From NCBI GenBank assembly GCA_028279885.1, contig JANQMX010000029.1, positions 1 through 64,000 on the forward strand: a DNA stretch of 64,000 nucleotides. The letters run 5' to 3'. A program made the position numbers and the translations under genes. This stretch comes from Rhodovibrionaceae bacterium. Its GTDB lineage: Bacteria > Pseudomonadota > Alphaproteobacteria > Kiloniellales > DSM-21159. How positions within the stretch are numbered: the stretch's first letter is position 1; the number at the start of each line of letters is the position of its first letter. The notes under the pieces were generated by a model. That model did not search any database and was not told the DNA's origin. It worked only from the letters and a program-made list of their open reading frames with translations. Below are positions 35,201 to 43,751 of this stretch, piece by piece.

Positions 35201-36553
35201 TCACTCGTCGACCCGCGTAGTGCGCGCCAGGTAGTCCATCAAGGCCGCGCGGTCTTCCGCATCGGGTATCCGCTGTATCGGCATCTTGGTGCCGGGCGTC
35301 ATGACGTCGGGACCGACCTCGAAGAGCTCGGCCACGGTCTCCGCCGTCCAGACGATATCGCTGTCCGTCAAAGCTTCTGAGTACTTGTAACCCTCAACCG
35401 TTCCGGCTTGGCGACCGAAGATGCCATAGAGGGTCGGCCCGGCGCGCCGGCTGACGCCGGGACCCAACTCGTGACACACCTTGCACTTTTTGAAGACCTG
35501 GGAACCACGGTCTTCCTTGCCCGCCAGCTCACTGATCGCGCGGGCGCCGGCCGAGACGCTGACGCCAAGCTCCTCGCCGCTCTCCAGGTCCCAGATACGC
35601 ACGACCTCATCGGAGCCAGCGGAGAGCAGGCGCCGTCCGTCCGGATGGAAGGCCAAAGACCAAACCGGCGCCAGATGACCGGTAAAGCTGCGCAGCTTGC
35701 GCAGGCTGTCGAGATCCCAGAGGTGGATGACACGGTCTGCACCGGCCGAAGCGGCATAGCGACCGTCTGGGGAAACCGCGACAGCAAAGACCGGGTGGTC
35801 ATGCTCACCGAGCAAACGTGAGTCGTCCGGACGATCCAGGGGCCAAACCCGCACAGTGGAATCGCCGCTGCCCGAGACGAGTGTTTCTCCATCCGGTGTG
35901 ACAGCAAGCGAGGTAATGCCGACCTCATGACCCTCAAAGGCGGCGAGCTGGCGCTCCTCCGGCCAATCCCAAAGACGCAAACGAAGGTCATAGCTGCCGG
36001 ATACTAGATGTGCGCCGTTGCCGGGCAGAAAGGCCAGCGAGTTCACGTTGTTCTCATGCCCGGTCAGGACTGCCCGCTCCTCCCGTGCCTCCAGATCCCA
36101 GACGCGCACGGTGCGGTCCCAGCCGGCCGTCGCCGCATAGCGACCGTCGGCCGAGACGGCGACCGCCTGCACCTTGCCCTGGTGCCCGCGAAAGGTATGC
36201 AGCAGCTCTCCCTCGGTGAGAGACCAGAGACGCAAGGTGCCGTCATCGCTCACCGACAGCCCCTTCAATCCGTCCGGCAGGAAGGCGACGTCGTTGACCG
36301 AAGCTTCGTGGGCGTCGAGCACGAAACGTGCCGTTTGCGCCTCCAGGTCCCAGAGAATGACCGTGTAGTCGAAGGACCCGGTCAGCGCCTGGCTCCCGTC
36401 GCCGGAAACCGCCACGCCTTTCACGAAGCCGCCATGGCCCGATAGCTCGGCACGCGCTTCAAGCGGTACGGCAAGCCACAGCAATCCTGCGAGCAAACTC
36501 GCAAAACAGCTCTGAGCCACGACTCTCATCCGGAAGGCTGAGCGGTTCGCCAT
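35201..36553 (-). CDS. Seven-bladed WD40 protein fused to cytochrome c
   Basis: A 450-residue exported protein. After a signal peptide (cleavage near residue 35, LEARA), seven WD40 repeats can be counted, each starting GH or H and ending with WDL, WSL, WPL or WDW, enough for one complete beta-propeller. The last 100 residues form a class I c-type cytochrome: CKVCH haem site, GPTLYGIFGRQAG and the distal Met in TKMPIQRI. It is expected in the periplasm. It lies 21 bp downstream of the formate dehydrogenase cytochrome b gene and is surely co-transcribed, so it may take electrons from, or dock with, that enzyme. Confidence 0.88.
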   Translation of the reverse strand: MANRSAFRMRVVAQSCFASLLAGLLWLAVPLEARAELSGHGGFVKGVAVSGDGSQALTGSFDYTVILWDLEAQTARFVLDAHEASVNDVAFLPDGLKGLSVSDDGTLRLWSLTEGELLHTFRGHQGKVQAVAVSADGRYAATAGWDRTVRVWDLEAREERAVLTGHENNVNSLAFLPGNGAHLVSGSYDLRLRLWDWPEERQLAAFEGHEVGITSLAVTPDGETLVSGSGDSTVRVWPLDRPDDSRLLGEHDHPVFAVAVSPDGRYAASAGADRVIHLWDLDSLRKLRSFTGHLAPVWSLAFHPDGRRLLSAGSDEVVRIWDLESGEELGVSVSAGARAISELAGKEDRGSQVFKKCKVCHELGPGVSRRAGPTLYGIFGRQAGTVEGYKYSEALTDSDIVWTAETVAELFEVGPDVMTPGTKMPIQRIPDAEDRAALMDYLARTTRVDE

Positions 36554-36574
36554 CGGCAGGCTTGATCGCCGTCG

Positions 36575-37690
36575 CTACTCCGCCGGTTGGGCCTGGGTCG
36601 GAGGATTGCCGGTCTCGGCTTCCTCCACCTCCTTGACCCAGAGATCGTGATGCTCGCGCGCCCAGTTGACGTCGACCTGGCCCGAGCCCATGGCATCGAA
36701 GGCGCCTTCCATGCCCATCGAGCCGATGTAGATGTGCGCCAAGATGATGGCGATCATCACCACGGAGACGACGACATGCCAGAGCGTGCTGAGCTGCATC
36801 TCCATCATCGGCGTCACGCTGGCCGGATCCGGCACATTGAAACCGATGCTCTGCAGAACCCCGAAGGTCTTAGCCCACATGTCGGTCTGGAAGGGGAACA
36901 GCATGGCAATGCCGGAGAGCGAGAGGCTCAAGCCGCCCAACACCACGGACCAGAAGATGAGCTTCTGCCCGGCGTTGAACCGCTTGGACGGCGGATGCGA
37001 TCCCTTGGTGAAGAGCCCACCTGCCTTGGACAGCCAAATCAGGTCGTACTTGTTGGGAATGTTGTAGACCACCCACATGACGAACATCACGACGATGCCG
37101 ATCATGAAGGGGAAGGCGAGGAAGTTGTGGGCATACTTGGCCCACAGCGAGAAGGTGGCGAAGATCTCCGGCCCGAGTATGGGCAGAAGGGTATACTTGC
37201 CCCAGAGATGATTGGCACCGGTGACCGCCAAGAGGATGAAGGACACGGCGACCATCCAGTGGATTGCGCGTTCGAAGCCGTTGAAGCGCTCGATCGTCCG
37301 GCCGGACATGCCGTGCTCGACCCGGATACGCCCGCGAAAGAGATAGAAGATCCCGAGCAAGACAAACATGCCGAGAATGGCGGCCCCACCGTAGACCATA
37401 ATCGGGCCGTTCCGGACCAATCGCCAGAGATCGCCTTCCGACTGGACCATCACGGCGGACTGCTGATCGGGAATGGAAACGCCGAACTGGCCGCCCTTGC
37501 GAATGGCCCGCCACATCTCCGAGTCGCTGCTGTTGCCCAGCGAGCCACCGGGCACATTACCGGCGACGGGACCACCGGGCTCACCCTCAGCCTGCTGAGC
37601 CTGCTGCGCCAAAGCAGGTTCCAGCGCGGGGGCCGCGCCGAAGAGGACGAACAGAACGGTCAAGCAGCTTAGCAGCTTTAGACCTCTCAT
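36575..37690 (-). CDS. Formate dehydrogenase cytochrome b subunit (gamma)
   Basis: Anchors the enzyme in the membrane and passes electrons to quinone. The 371-residue protein has an N-terminal signal peptide, a Gln/Pro/Gly-rich periplasmic region of about 100 residues, then about five transmembrane segments. RFNGFERAIHWMVAVSF carries the first haem-ligand histidine; WAKYAHNFLAFPFMIG and STLWHVVVSVVMIAIILAHIYIGS carry the others. It ends in a short acidic cytosolic tail. The long N-terminal region is a feature of FdhC from FDH-N/FdhABC systems. GAGAGAGG precedes the ATG. Confidence 0.9.
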   Translation of the reverse strand: MRGLKLLSCLTVLFVLFGAAPALEPALAQQAQQAEGEPGGPVAGNVPGGSLGNSSDSEMWRAIRKGGQFGVSIPDQQSAVMVQSEGDLWRLVRNGPIMVYGGAAILGMFVLLGIFYLFRGRIRVEHGMSGRTIERFNGFERAIHWMVAVSFILLAVTGANHLWGKYTLLPILGPEIFATFSLWAKYAHNFLAFPFMIGIVVMFVMWVVYNIPNKYDLIWLSKAGGLFTKGSHPPSKRFNAGQKLIFWSVVLGGLSLSLSGIAMLFPFQTDMWAKTFGVLQSIGFNVPDPASVTPMMEMQLSTLWHVVVSVVMIAIILAHIYIGSMGMEGAFDAMGSGQVDVNWAREHHDLWVKEVEEAETGNPPTQAQPAE

Positions 37691-37768
37691 CGCGGACCTC
37701 TCTCTATCTCTGTGCTCACCGTGAGGTGGTTGTCATGCAAGCCTTGGCCAGAAGCCGGCTTCATTGGG

Positions 37769-37969
37769 TCAGTTGAAGCTCTGCAACAGCGTGCGGTTGC
37801 GCAGCTCGTTGATCTGCTCTTCGGTCAGAGGTGTGTCCTCCGGACCAGGGTAGACGCCCTTCTCGGGGATCAGGCTCTGCTCTTGCTCGCCGTTCTCGCC
37901 GCAGGCGGCGAGCGCCAGAAGGCTGGAGAGAAAGAGAAGCGGCACCACTCTGCGGCTTAGCAGTCTCAT
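37769..37969 (-). CDS. Small lipoprotein of the formate dehydrogenase operon
   Basis: A 66-residue protein with a lipoprotein signal (MRLLSRRVVPLLF...ALAAC, lipobox LAAC with Cys23), then an acidic tail ending LRNRTLLQSFN. Its position between the Fe-S subunit and cytochrome b genes suggests a role in assembly or electron transfer, but no cofactor motif is present. Not a recognised family. Confidence 0.72.
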   Translation of the reverse strand: MRLLSRRVVPLLFLSSLLALAACGENGEQEQSLIPEKGVYPGPEDTPLTEEQINELRNRTLLQSFN

Positions 37970-38058
37970 CGTCTCGGTCTGCCTTTCACGCAGCCTATGC
38001 CCGGCATGCCGGCCGGCAAGAACCGCGTATCATTCTTCTTATCCGTTCCAGTCGGCAA

Positions 38059-38082
38059 GGGGTGGCGAGTCATCGCCACCCC
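38059..38082. promoter_or_regulatory. Intercistronic stem-loop
   Basis: GGGGTGGCGA and its exact complement flank a 4-base loop (GTCA). It lies in the 153 bp between the Fe-S subunit gene and the small lipoprotein gene. On the transcribed (minus) strand no T-run follows, so it probably protects the upstream mRNA or reduces downstream expression rather than ending transcription. Confidence 0.55.
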
Positions 38083-38122
38083 CAACCTTGACAAATACAG
38101 GCATCTAAACGCGCTGTCGCGC

Positions 38123-38725
38123 TTAGGAGCCGCCGGACTTCTGCTCGTAGGCCGTTCCCCAGCCCCAGGCGCCGCTACCGAAACCGCGTGCCACGACGCG
38201 CTCCCGATAGATATCCGACACCATGTCGCCGTCGCCGGCGAGCAGGGCTTTGGTCGAGCACATCTCCGCACACAGCGGCAGCTTGCCCTCGGCCAAGCGG
38301 TTGGCCCCGTACTTCTGATACTCCGCCGAGGAGAAGTTCTCCTCGGGGCCGCCAGCGCAGAAAGTGCACTTGTCCATCTTTCCGCGGCTGCCGAAGTTTC
38401 CTGCCTGCGGATACTGCGGTGCGCCGAAAGGACAGGCGTAGAAGCAGTAGCCGCAACCGATGCAGAGGTCCTTGGAGTGAAGGACGACACCTTCTTCCGT
38501 CTCGTAGAAGCAGTCGACCGGGCAGACCGCCATGCACGGCGCATCAGAGCAGTGCATGCAGGCTACCGAGATCGAACGCTCTCCGGGCTTGCCGTCATTG
38601 ATGGTGACGACACGGCGACGGTTCACGCCCCAAGGCACCTCGTTCTCGTTTTTGCAGGCCGTGACGCAGGCGTTGCATTCGATGCAACGCTCAGCGTCAC
38701 AGAGGAATTTCATGCGAGCACCCAT
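38123..38725 (-). CDS. Formate dehydrogenase iron-sulfur subunit (beta)
   Basis: A 200-residue ferredoxin-like subunit with four cysteine clusters for four 4Fe-4S centres: CIECNACVTAC, CMHCSDAPCMAVC, CIGCGYCFYAC and a CTFC...C...C set, as in DMSO-reductase-family beta subunits. It carries electrons from FdhA to the cytochrome b subunit. No signal peptide; it is presumably co-exported with the Tat-targeted FdhA. GAGGAG precedes the ATG. It lies 21 bp downstream of fdhA. Confidence 0.92.
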   Translation of the reverse strand: MGARMKFLCDAERCIECNACVTACKNENEVPWGVNRRRVVTINDGKPGERSISVACMHCSDAPCMAVCPVDCFYETEEGVVLHSKDLCIGCGYCFYACPFGAPQYPQAGNFGSRGKMDKCTFCAGGPEENFSSAEYQKYGANRLAEGKLPLCAEMCSTKALLAGDGDMVSDIYRERVVARGFGSGAWGWGTAYEQKSGGS

Positions 38726-38746
38726 GATTCTTTGCTCCTCTTGACC

Positions 38747-41620
38747 CTAGGCGCGCTCGATGCGGCACAGGGTTGTCTTGGACTCCTGCATTTGGGTGAC
38801 CGAATCGTACCCATAGGTCTGGGCCGTGTTGGTCGCCTCGCCGAGGACGTAGGGGTCGGCACCCTTCGGGTACTTCGACCTTTGGTCCTCGCCTTGCCAA
38901 TGCCCACCGAAGTGGAAGGGCATGAAGGCGACACCACGATCGACCCGCTCGGTGACCAAGGACTTGACCTTGACCTTGCCGCCTTCCGGGCCGTGCACCC
39001 AAACCATCTCGCCGTCGCGGATGCCTAGGTTGTTCGCGTCGACCGGATTGATCTCGACGAACATGTCCTGCTGCAGTTCCGCCAGCCAGGGGTTGGAACG
39101 GGTCTCGTCGCCACCGCCCTCGTACTCGACAAGCCGTCCGGAGGTCAGAACGATCGGGAAGTCCTTCGAAAAATCGTTCTTCTGGATCGACTTGTAGAGA
39201 ACCGGAAGACGATGCATCCGACGATCCTCGTAGGTCGGGTAGTCCTCGACCAGGTCGCGACGCGGCGTGTAGAGCGGCTCGCGGTGTATAGGCACCGGAT
39301 CCGGGAAGTTCCACACCACGCAACGGGCCTTGGCGTTGCCGAACGGGGCGCAGCCGTGCTTGATCGCGACCCGCTGAATGCCGCCGGAAAGGTCGGTCTT
39401 CCAGTTGGTCTTGTCACCGGCCACGGCCTCGATGGCTTTCCGCTCGTCGTCGGTCAGGTCGCCATCCCAGCCGAGCTCCTTGAGCATGGCCATGGTGAAC
39501 TCGGGATAGCCGTCCTGGATTTCCGAGTCGACCGGATAGCTGCCTTCAGCCAGCAGGTTGTCACCATCCCGCTCGACGCCGAAGCGCGCGCGGAAGCAGA
39601 GACCACCCTCAGCCACGGGCTTCGAGGTATCGTAAAGCAGAGGCGTACCGGGATGGTTCATCTCGGCGGTGCCCCAGCACGGCCACGGCAGGCCGTAGAA
39701 GTCGCCGTCGGCCGGTCCGCCCCGCGCCTGCAGGGTGGTCCGATCGAAGGTCGACTGATTGGCCATATGCAACTTGAGGCGCTCGGGCGATTGGCCGGTG
39801 TAGCCGATCGTCCACATGCCGCTGTTGATTTCCCGCAGCGTGTCCTCGATCGAAGGCACGGTGCCGTCGACCGGGATGTTCTTGAACATCTGGTCGGCGA
39901 AGCCGAACTTCTGGGCCAAGAGATAGATGATCTCGTGGTCCGTCTTCGATTCGAACAGCGGATCGATGATCGCTTCGCGCCACTGTAGCGAGCGGTTCGA
40001 GGCCGTGGCGGAGCCATAGGTCTCGAACTGCGTTGTCGCCGGCAGAAGATAGACGCCGTCGGTCCGGTCGTGCATCACCGCCGTCATGGTCGGGAAGGGA
40101 TCGATGACGACAAGCATGTCAAGCTTGCTCATCGCCTTCTTCATGTCCGGCAGACGGGTCTGCGAGTTCGGGGCGTGGCCCCAGAACACCATGGCCCGCA
40201 AGCCATCCGGCTGATCGATGTTCTCCTTGGCTTCAAGCGCCAAGTCGAACCAGCGGGATACCGGAACGCCGGCCTTCTCCATCAGGTCCTTGGAGGCGAA
40301 CTGGCCGACCAGATAGTCGTGCTCGACATCCCAGACGCGGGCCCAGTGCTTCCACGAACCGGTCTTGAGACCGTAGTAGCCAGGCAACGTATGGCACAGC
40401 ACGCCGAGATCGGTCGCACCCTGCACGTTGTCATGGCCGCGGAAGATGTTGGTGCCGCCGCCGGAGGTACCGATCACGCCAAGGGCCAGGCCCAACGCAC
40501 AGTAGGCACGCGTGTTGTTGTTGCCGTTGGTGTGCTGCGTGCCGCCCATGCACCAGATGATGGTGAAGGGACGGTTGTTGGCCAGCGTGCGGGCGACCCG
40601 CTTGAGCTGGGAGCCAGGCACGCCGGTGACACGCTCGGTCTCTTCCGGCGTCCACTTGGCCACCTCGGCCTTGATCTGGTCCATACCCCAGACACGCTGC
40701 TTGATGTACTGCCGGTCTTCCCAGCCGTTCTCGAAGACGTGCCAGAGGATGCCCCAGATGAGCCCCACGTCGGTGCCGGGGCGGAAACGGACGTACTCGT
40801 CCGCATGCGCCGCGGTGCGGGTGAAGCGCGGGTCGCAAACGATGAAGGGCGCGTTGTTCTGCTCCTTCGCCTTCAGCAGGTGAAGCAGCGAAACCGGATG
40901 CGCTTCGGCGGGGTTGCCGCCGATGAGGAAGATCGCGCGCGAATTGTGGATATCGTTGTAGGAGTTCGTCATCGCGCCGTAGCCCCAGGTGTTGGCAACA
41001 CCTGCGACCGTGGTGGAGTGACAGATCCGCGCCTGGTGATCGACGTTGTTCGTGCCCCAGAAGGCCGCGAACTTACGGAACAGATAGGCCTGCTCGTTGT
41101 TGTGCTTGGCAGAACCGAGCCAGTAGACCGAGTCCGGACCGCTCGACTCGCGGATTTCCAGCATCTTGTCGCCGATCTCGTTGATCGCCTGTTCCCAGGA
41201 AATCTGCTGCCACTTGCCGTCGACCAACTTGGTCGGATGCTTCAGGCGCCGCTCGCCATGCGCATGCTCGCGCACCGAGGCACCCTTGGCGCAGTGCGCG
41301 CCCAGGTTAAAGGGGCTGTCCCAGCCCGGCTCCTGACCGGTCCAGACGCCGTTTTGCACCTCGGCAATGACCGTGCAGCCAACCGAGCAGTGGGTACAAA
41401 CCGACTTCTTGAGAACCGTGCCCGCCTTCGCGTCGGGCGCCGCAGCCTCCGCCTTCCGTACGCGCCCGAACGACAGGGTCGACGCGGCGGCGATACCACC
41501 GGCGGTCAGCCCGGAGCGTTTCAGGAAGGTACGGCGGTCAATCGCGCTACCGGAGGTACCGGCAAGCGCTTTTGACAAACGGGGGCCAGTTGCAACCCCA
41601 TTCGTCTTTCTTGTCAGCAT
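38747..41620 (-). CDS. fdhA: Formate dehydrogenase catalytic subunit (alpha), cysteine type
   Basis: A 957-residue molybdo(tungsto)pterin oxidoreductase that oxidises formate to CO2 in the periplasm. A Tat signal is seen at 28-33 (DRRTFL). The 4Fe-4S ligands are Cys75, Cys78, Cys82 and Cys110. The metal ligand position (HQARICHSTTVAG) is Cys200, encoded by a normal Cys codon, so no selenocysteine is needed. Bis-MGD-binding segments and the C-terminal molydop-binding domain (VLTSGRLVEYEGGG to VKVKSLVTERVDRG) are complete. AGGAGAGG precedes the ATG. The enzyme resembles the Tat-exported FdhABC type found with TorD and a Tat microprotein. Confidence 0.94.
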   Translation of the reverse strand: MLTRKTNGVATGPRLSKALAGTSGSAIDRRTFLKRSGLTAGGIAAASTLSFGRVRKAEAAAPDAKAGTVLKKSVCTHCSVGCTVIAEVQNGVWTGQEPGWDSPFNLGAHCAKGASVREHAHGERRLKHPTKLVDGKWQQISWEQAINEIGDKMLEIRESSGPDSVYWLGSAKHNNEQAYLFRKFAAFWGTNNVDHQARICHSTTVAGVANTWGYGAMTNSYNDIHNSRAIFLIGGNPAEAHPVSLLHLLKAKEQNNAPFIVCDPRFTRTAAHADEYVRFRPGTDVGLIWGILWHVFENGWEDRQYIKQRVWGMDQIKAEVAKWTPEETERVTGVPGSQLKRVARTLANNRPFTIIWCMGGTQHTNGNNNTRAYCALGLALGVIGTSGGGTNIFRGHDNVQGATDLGVLCHTLPGYYGLKTGSWKHWARVWDVEHDYLVGQFASKDLMEKAGVPVSRWFDLALEAKENIDQPDGLRAMVFWGHAPNSQTRLPDMKKAMSKLDMLVVIDPFPTMTAVMHDRTDGVYLLPATTQFETYGSATASNRSLQWREAIIDPLFESKTDHEIIYLLAQKFGFADQMFKNIPVDGTVPSIEDTLREINSGMWTIGYTGQSPERLKLHMANQSTFDRTTLQARGGPADGDFYGLPWPCWGTAEMNHPGTPLLYDTSKPVAEGGLCFRARFGVERDGDNLLAEGSYPVDSEIQDGYPEFTMAMLKELGWDGDLTDDERKAIEAVAGDKTNWKTDLSGGIQRVAIKHGCAPFGNAKARCVVWNFPDPVPIHREPLYTPRRDLVEDYPTYEDRRMHRLPVLYKSIQKNDFSKDFPIVLTSGRLVEYEGGGDETRSNPWLAELQQDMFVEINPVDANNLGIRDGEMVWVHGPEGGKVKVKSLVTERVDRGVAFMPFHFGGHWQGEDQRSKYPKGADPYVLGEATNTAQTYGYDSVTQMQESKTTLCRIERA

Positions 41621-41679
41621 TGACCTCTCCTAGTCCAATAATCCAACCGGCCGATGGCCGGCACCGAGCCAAGTCGGCT

Positions 41680-41880
41680 CTAGAAACGCGCGAGTTCGTA
41701 GAACGTCTTCACATGCGCGCTGTCCCGATAGCCGGCTGCCTTGTCCGACTTGGCCACTTCAGCCGCTTCGCCCTCGCCGGCGACCATGGTCACCGCCGCA
41801 GCGCCTGCGGCCCCGAGGCCGAGACCCGCTTTCTTGAAGAAGTCCCGGCGAGCCAACGCCTGGTCTTCACTCTTCTTCAT
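41680..41880 (-). CDS. Formate dehydrogenase-region Tat-signal microprotein
   Basis: A 66-residue protein with a twin-arginine motif (ARRDFFKKAGLGLGAAG) and a short mature part ending KTFYELARF. Such small Tat-target proteins are regularly encoded just upstream of fdhA and are thought to be needed for enzyme maturation. I use the ATG at 41880 with AAGG upstream; a GTG three codons earlier is possible. Confidence 0.8.
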   Translation of the reverse strand: MKKSEDQALARRDFFKKAGLGLGAAGAAAVTMVAGEGEAAEVAKSDKAAGYRDSAHVKTFYELARF

Positions 41881-41972
41881 GTTGCTCACCTTCTCTTTGC
41901 TGGTGAAACATCATCCGACGGAACGCTGCCTAGTCGGGGTCCGCCGCCCCTTTTTGTTGTCGTCACTTGGCG

Positions 41973-42575
41973 CTAGGCCGCCAATTCGAAAGCCTGCCGT
42001 TCGATCTCCATGAAGAGGCGACCGAGCGTTCCGGCCGGCATGTAAAAGCGCGCCGCATCCGCAGCCTCGAGGTCCTCAAAGAACCGAGGCGCCCAGCAGC
42101 CGATGTGTGTCTGGAAAAACCGCTTTTGCGTTTCGAGGTCCTGCGGCTCGCCGAAGCTGCCTGATATCAGGCCGGCCATCATCTCGCACAGCGCAGCGAT
42201 GTGGTCTTCCGGCTCCTTGAGGTCATCCTGACGGCGGATCCCAAGGCTCCACATGTCATCGCGCAGCTTGGCAAGCGGCTTTTCGTGCAGGAAACCGGTG
42301 AGGTAGTAGGAGGCATAGGGCGTCAGCTCTGAGCCGCCGACGCCGATGAAGAGATCGAAGTACTCCTGCTGCAGTTCGGCTTGCGACACGCCGGAGGCGG
42401 CACGCGCCAAGGCCGCGATCGCTTCGCCGATCTCGCTGTCGTCGCCTTGCAGGCTGCTGATGAGATCAAGGGTCTTCTTGCTCGGCGCTTCGCCCAAGAG
42501 CCGGGCAAAAAGGAGATACCAATTGACCCTCAGCTGGTCCTCTTCGGTGATGCTGACACGCTCAGCAGCGACCAC
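41973..42575 (-). CDS. TorD/DmsD-family chaperone for formate dehydrogenase
   Basis: A 200-residue all-helical protein of the TorD family, with the characteristic ELTPYASYYLTGFLHEKPLAKLRDDM segment and EPEDHIAALCEMMA; these bind Tat substrates and help insert the molybdopterin cofactor. GTG start with GGGAGGAG upstream. It is the first gene of the main fdh block and is preceded by an AT-rich 450 bp region carrying a palindrome 63 bp before the start. Confidence 0.88.
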   Translation of the reverse strand: MVAAERVSITEEDQLRVNWYLLFARLLGEAPSKKTLDLISSLQGDDSEIGEAIAALARAASGVSQAELQQEYFDLFIGVGGSELTPYASYYLTGFLHEKPLAKLRDDMWSLGIRRQDDLKEPEDHIAALCEMMAGLISGSFGEPQDLETQKRFFQTHIGCWAPRFFEDLEAADAARFYMPAGTLGRLFMEIERQAFELAA

Positions 42576-42637
42576 CCAACTCTCCTCCCAAATTCGTTTT
42601 CTTCCAGGTTATTAGCCATCGATTGGCCTTGTCCTTA

Positions 42638-42654
42638 GACCGTATAGTTCGGTC
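42638..42654. promoter_or_regulatory. Palindrome upstream of the TorD-fdh block
   Basis: GACCG-TATAGTT-CGGTC, 63 bp before the TorD start codon. The GACCG/CGGTC arms recall TetR-family operators, but a promoter hairpin is also possible. A regulator gene is not adjacent. Confidence 0.4.
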
Positions 42655-42770
42655 CTTTTTCGAGCAAAAATCCTTATGTTTCAGGTTCTTGCTGATCTCT
42701 ATAGAAACCTTTTAGATCACCACTGTCAAGCATTGGGAGAGTATTCGGCAATATTTGTGCGCCGCAACAC

Positions 42771-42789
42771 GCGAATAATTCTCATTCTC
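42771..42789. promoter_or_regulatory. Fur-box-like sequence
   Basis: Read on the minus strand this 19-mer is GAGAATGAGAATTATTCGC, which agrees at 14 of 19 positions with the E. coli Fur consensus GATAATGATAATCATTATC. It lies 30 bp upstream of the 18-codon ORF on the plus strand and about 195 bp upstream of the TorD gene on the minus strand. Confidence 0.45.
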
Positions 42790-42819
42790 AGGTCAAAATT
42801 TACACGGAGGAGTCGAAAA

Positions 42820-42876
42820 ATGAAATTAGCTCAAAGAATTTCTTACGAAACACCAGTAATTCAAATTCTCTTTTGA
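42820..42876 (+). CDS. Putative 18-residue peptide with strong ribosome binding site
   Basis: GGAGGAG at 42806-42812, seven bases before ATG, opens a frame encoding MKLAQRISYETPVIQILF followed by TGA. The ribosome site is among the best in the window and a Fur-like box sits upstream. The same frame is open back to 42676 but without a ribosome site. There are no cysteines and no recognisable family. It may be a leader peptide, a peptide precursor, the remnant of a longer gene, or a chance frame. Confidence 0.4.
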   Translation: MKLAQRISYETPVIQILF

Positions 42877-43025
42877 TCTTTTATTGAGAATTTCTGCCAT
42901 GATCGCCCCACTGAAAGCCTGTTCATGAAGGCAGCAGGTGGTCATGGACAAGAACGGCTGACTATTACGAGCAAAAAACGCTTTGCGGCCAATCGTTAGA
43001 GAAGCCGCTTCGACATGCGCCCTTT

Positions 43026-43751
43026 CTAGGAAGCACCAGAGCCTTCCTTTGAAACGGAGAAGCGCACCCAGCGGCGCGCAGCGGCCTGTCCCGGTTGCCG
43101 CCCCGGCAGTGGAGCCGCGATAGTCTCTGTATCCTTCGGCTCAGGTTCGTCCCTCAGAACAGCCATATCGTTGGACGTAGCGGCCGGATCTTCATCCTCC
43201 TTAGGCGGCGTATCTTCGGACGGCGTCACGGTGCTCTGCAGCCCTTCGTCACTGCTCTTGTCGCTGTCCACCGCCGAAACACCGCGTTCCTCCAGTTCCT
43301 CGCCAGACTGAGGTGTGGTAGCAGCTTCACCCGCCTCGGCAGGAGCCTCCTCCTCTTCCGGGATGACGAAACCGCGGCCGACCTGATAGGCGGTCTTCAG
43401 ATTGTCGACCACCGTGGCCGCATCGGTGTAATCGAGATCGTACTCGTTCATCCCGTCGAGAAAGCCGATGGCGGGATTGACCCGCCAAATCCGACGAAGC
43501 GCGCGTTGCCGCAGGGCTTGCGGAATGCCTGGCCGCAAGAACGGCTTGAAATCTGCGCCATGCTCAAGGCTGTCCGGATCGGGCAGCGCGGCGATCTCCT
43601 CTTCGGTGACAGGCCGATCTCGATCATCCAGTTCTTCCGACCGATCACGCTCGGCCGTCTCCTGTGCAGCGGTGGCTTGCGCCGCCTCGGACTCTTGGAC
43701 CTCGGCCTTGCGGCGCGCCCAACGCGACAGGAAGTTGGCGTCCTCGCTCAC
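43026..43751 (-). CDS. DUF3306 protein of the formate dehydrogenase cluster
   Basis: A 241-residue protein starting with the DUF3306 pattern FLSRWARRKAEV, then VTEEEIAALPDPDSL, FLRPGIPQALRQRALRRIWR and NPAIGFLDGMNEYDLDYTD. The C-terminal 110 residues are acidic, low-complexity and probably disordered, ending in a basic patch. DUF3306 genes accompany formate dehydrogenase clusters and are presumed maturation factors; the mechanism is unknown. Overlaps the upstream DUF3305 gene by four bases (ATGA). Confidence 0.82.
   Translation of the reverse strand: MSEDANFLSRWARRKAEVQESEAAQATAAQETAERDRSEELDDRDRPVTEEEIAALPDPDSLEHGADFKPFLRPGIPQALRQRALRRIWRVNPAIGFLDGMNEYDLDYTDAATVVDNLKTAYQVGRGFVIPEEEEAPAEAGEAATTPQSGEELEERGVSAVDSDKSSDEGLQSTVTPSEDTPPKEDEDPAATSNDMAVLRDEPEPKDTETIAAPLPGRQPGQAAARRWVRFSVSKEGSGAS

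Larger units (their letters stand above)
42576..43025. other. AT-rich intergenic region inside the formate dehydrogenase cluster
   Basis: 450 bp between DUF3306 and TorD genes, clearly richer in A/T than the surrounding DNA from about 42600 to 42900. It holds a GACCG/CGGTC palindrome, a Fur-like box, a strong ribosome site with an 18-codon ORF on the plus strand, and an AAATTCTC/GAGAATTT inverted repeat (42863-42893) spanning that ORF's stop. No larger credible gene was found. Confidence 0.6.

Noticed and set aside
40070..41575. 501-codon open frame opposite fdhA
   Set aside because: Shadow frame; fdhA is complete with all cofactor ligands on the minus strand.
38747..41620. Possible selenocysteine in formate dehydrogenase
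   Set aside because: The metal-ligand position is a normal Cys codon and no internal TGA is present.
42676..42819. Upstream extension of the 18-codon ORF to 66 codons
   Set aside because: The upstream ATG has no ribosome site and the Fur-like box would fall inside the coding sequence; the internal ATG is much better placed.
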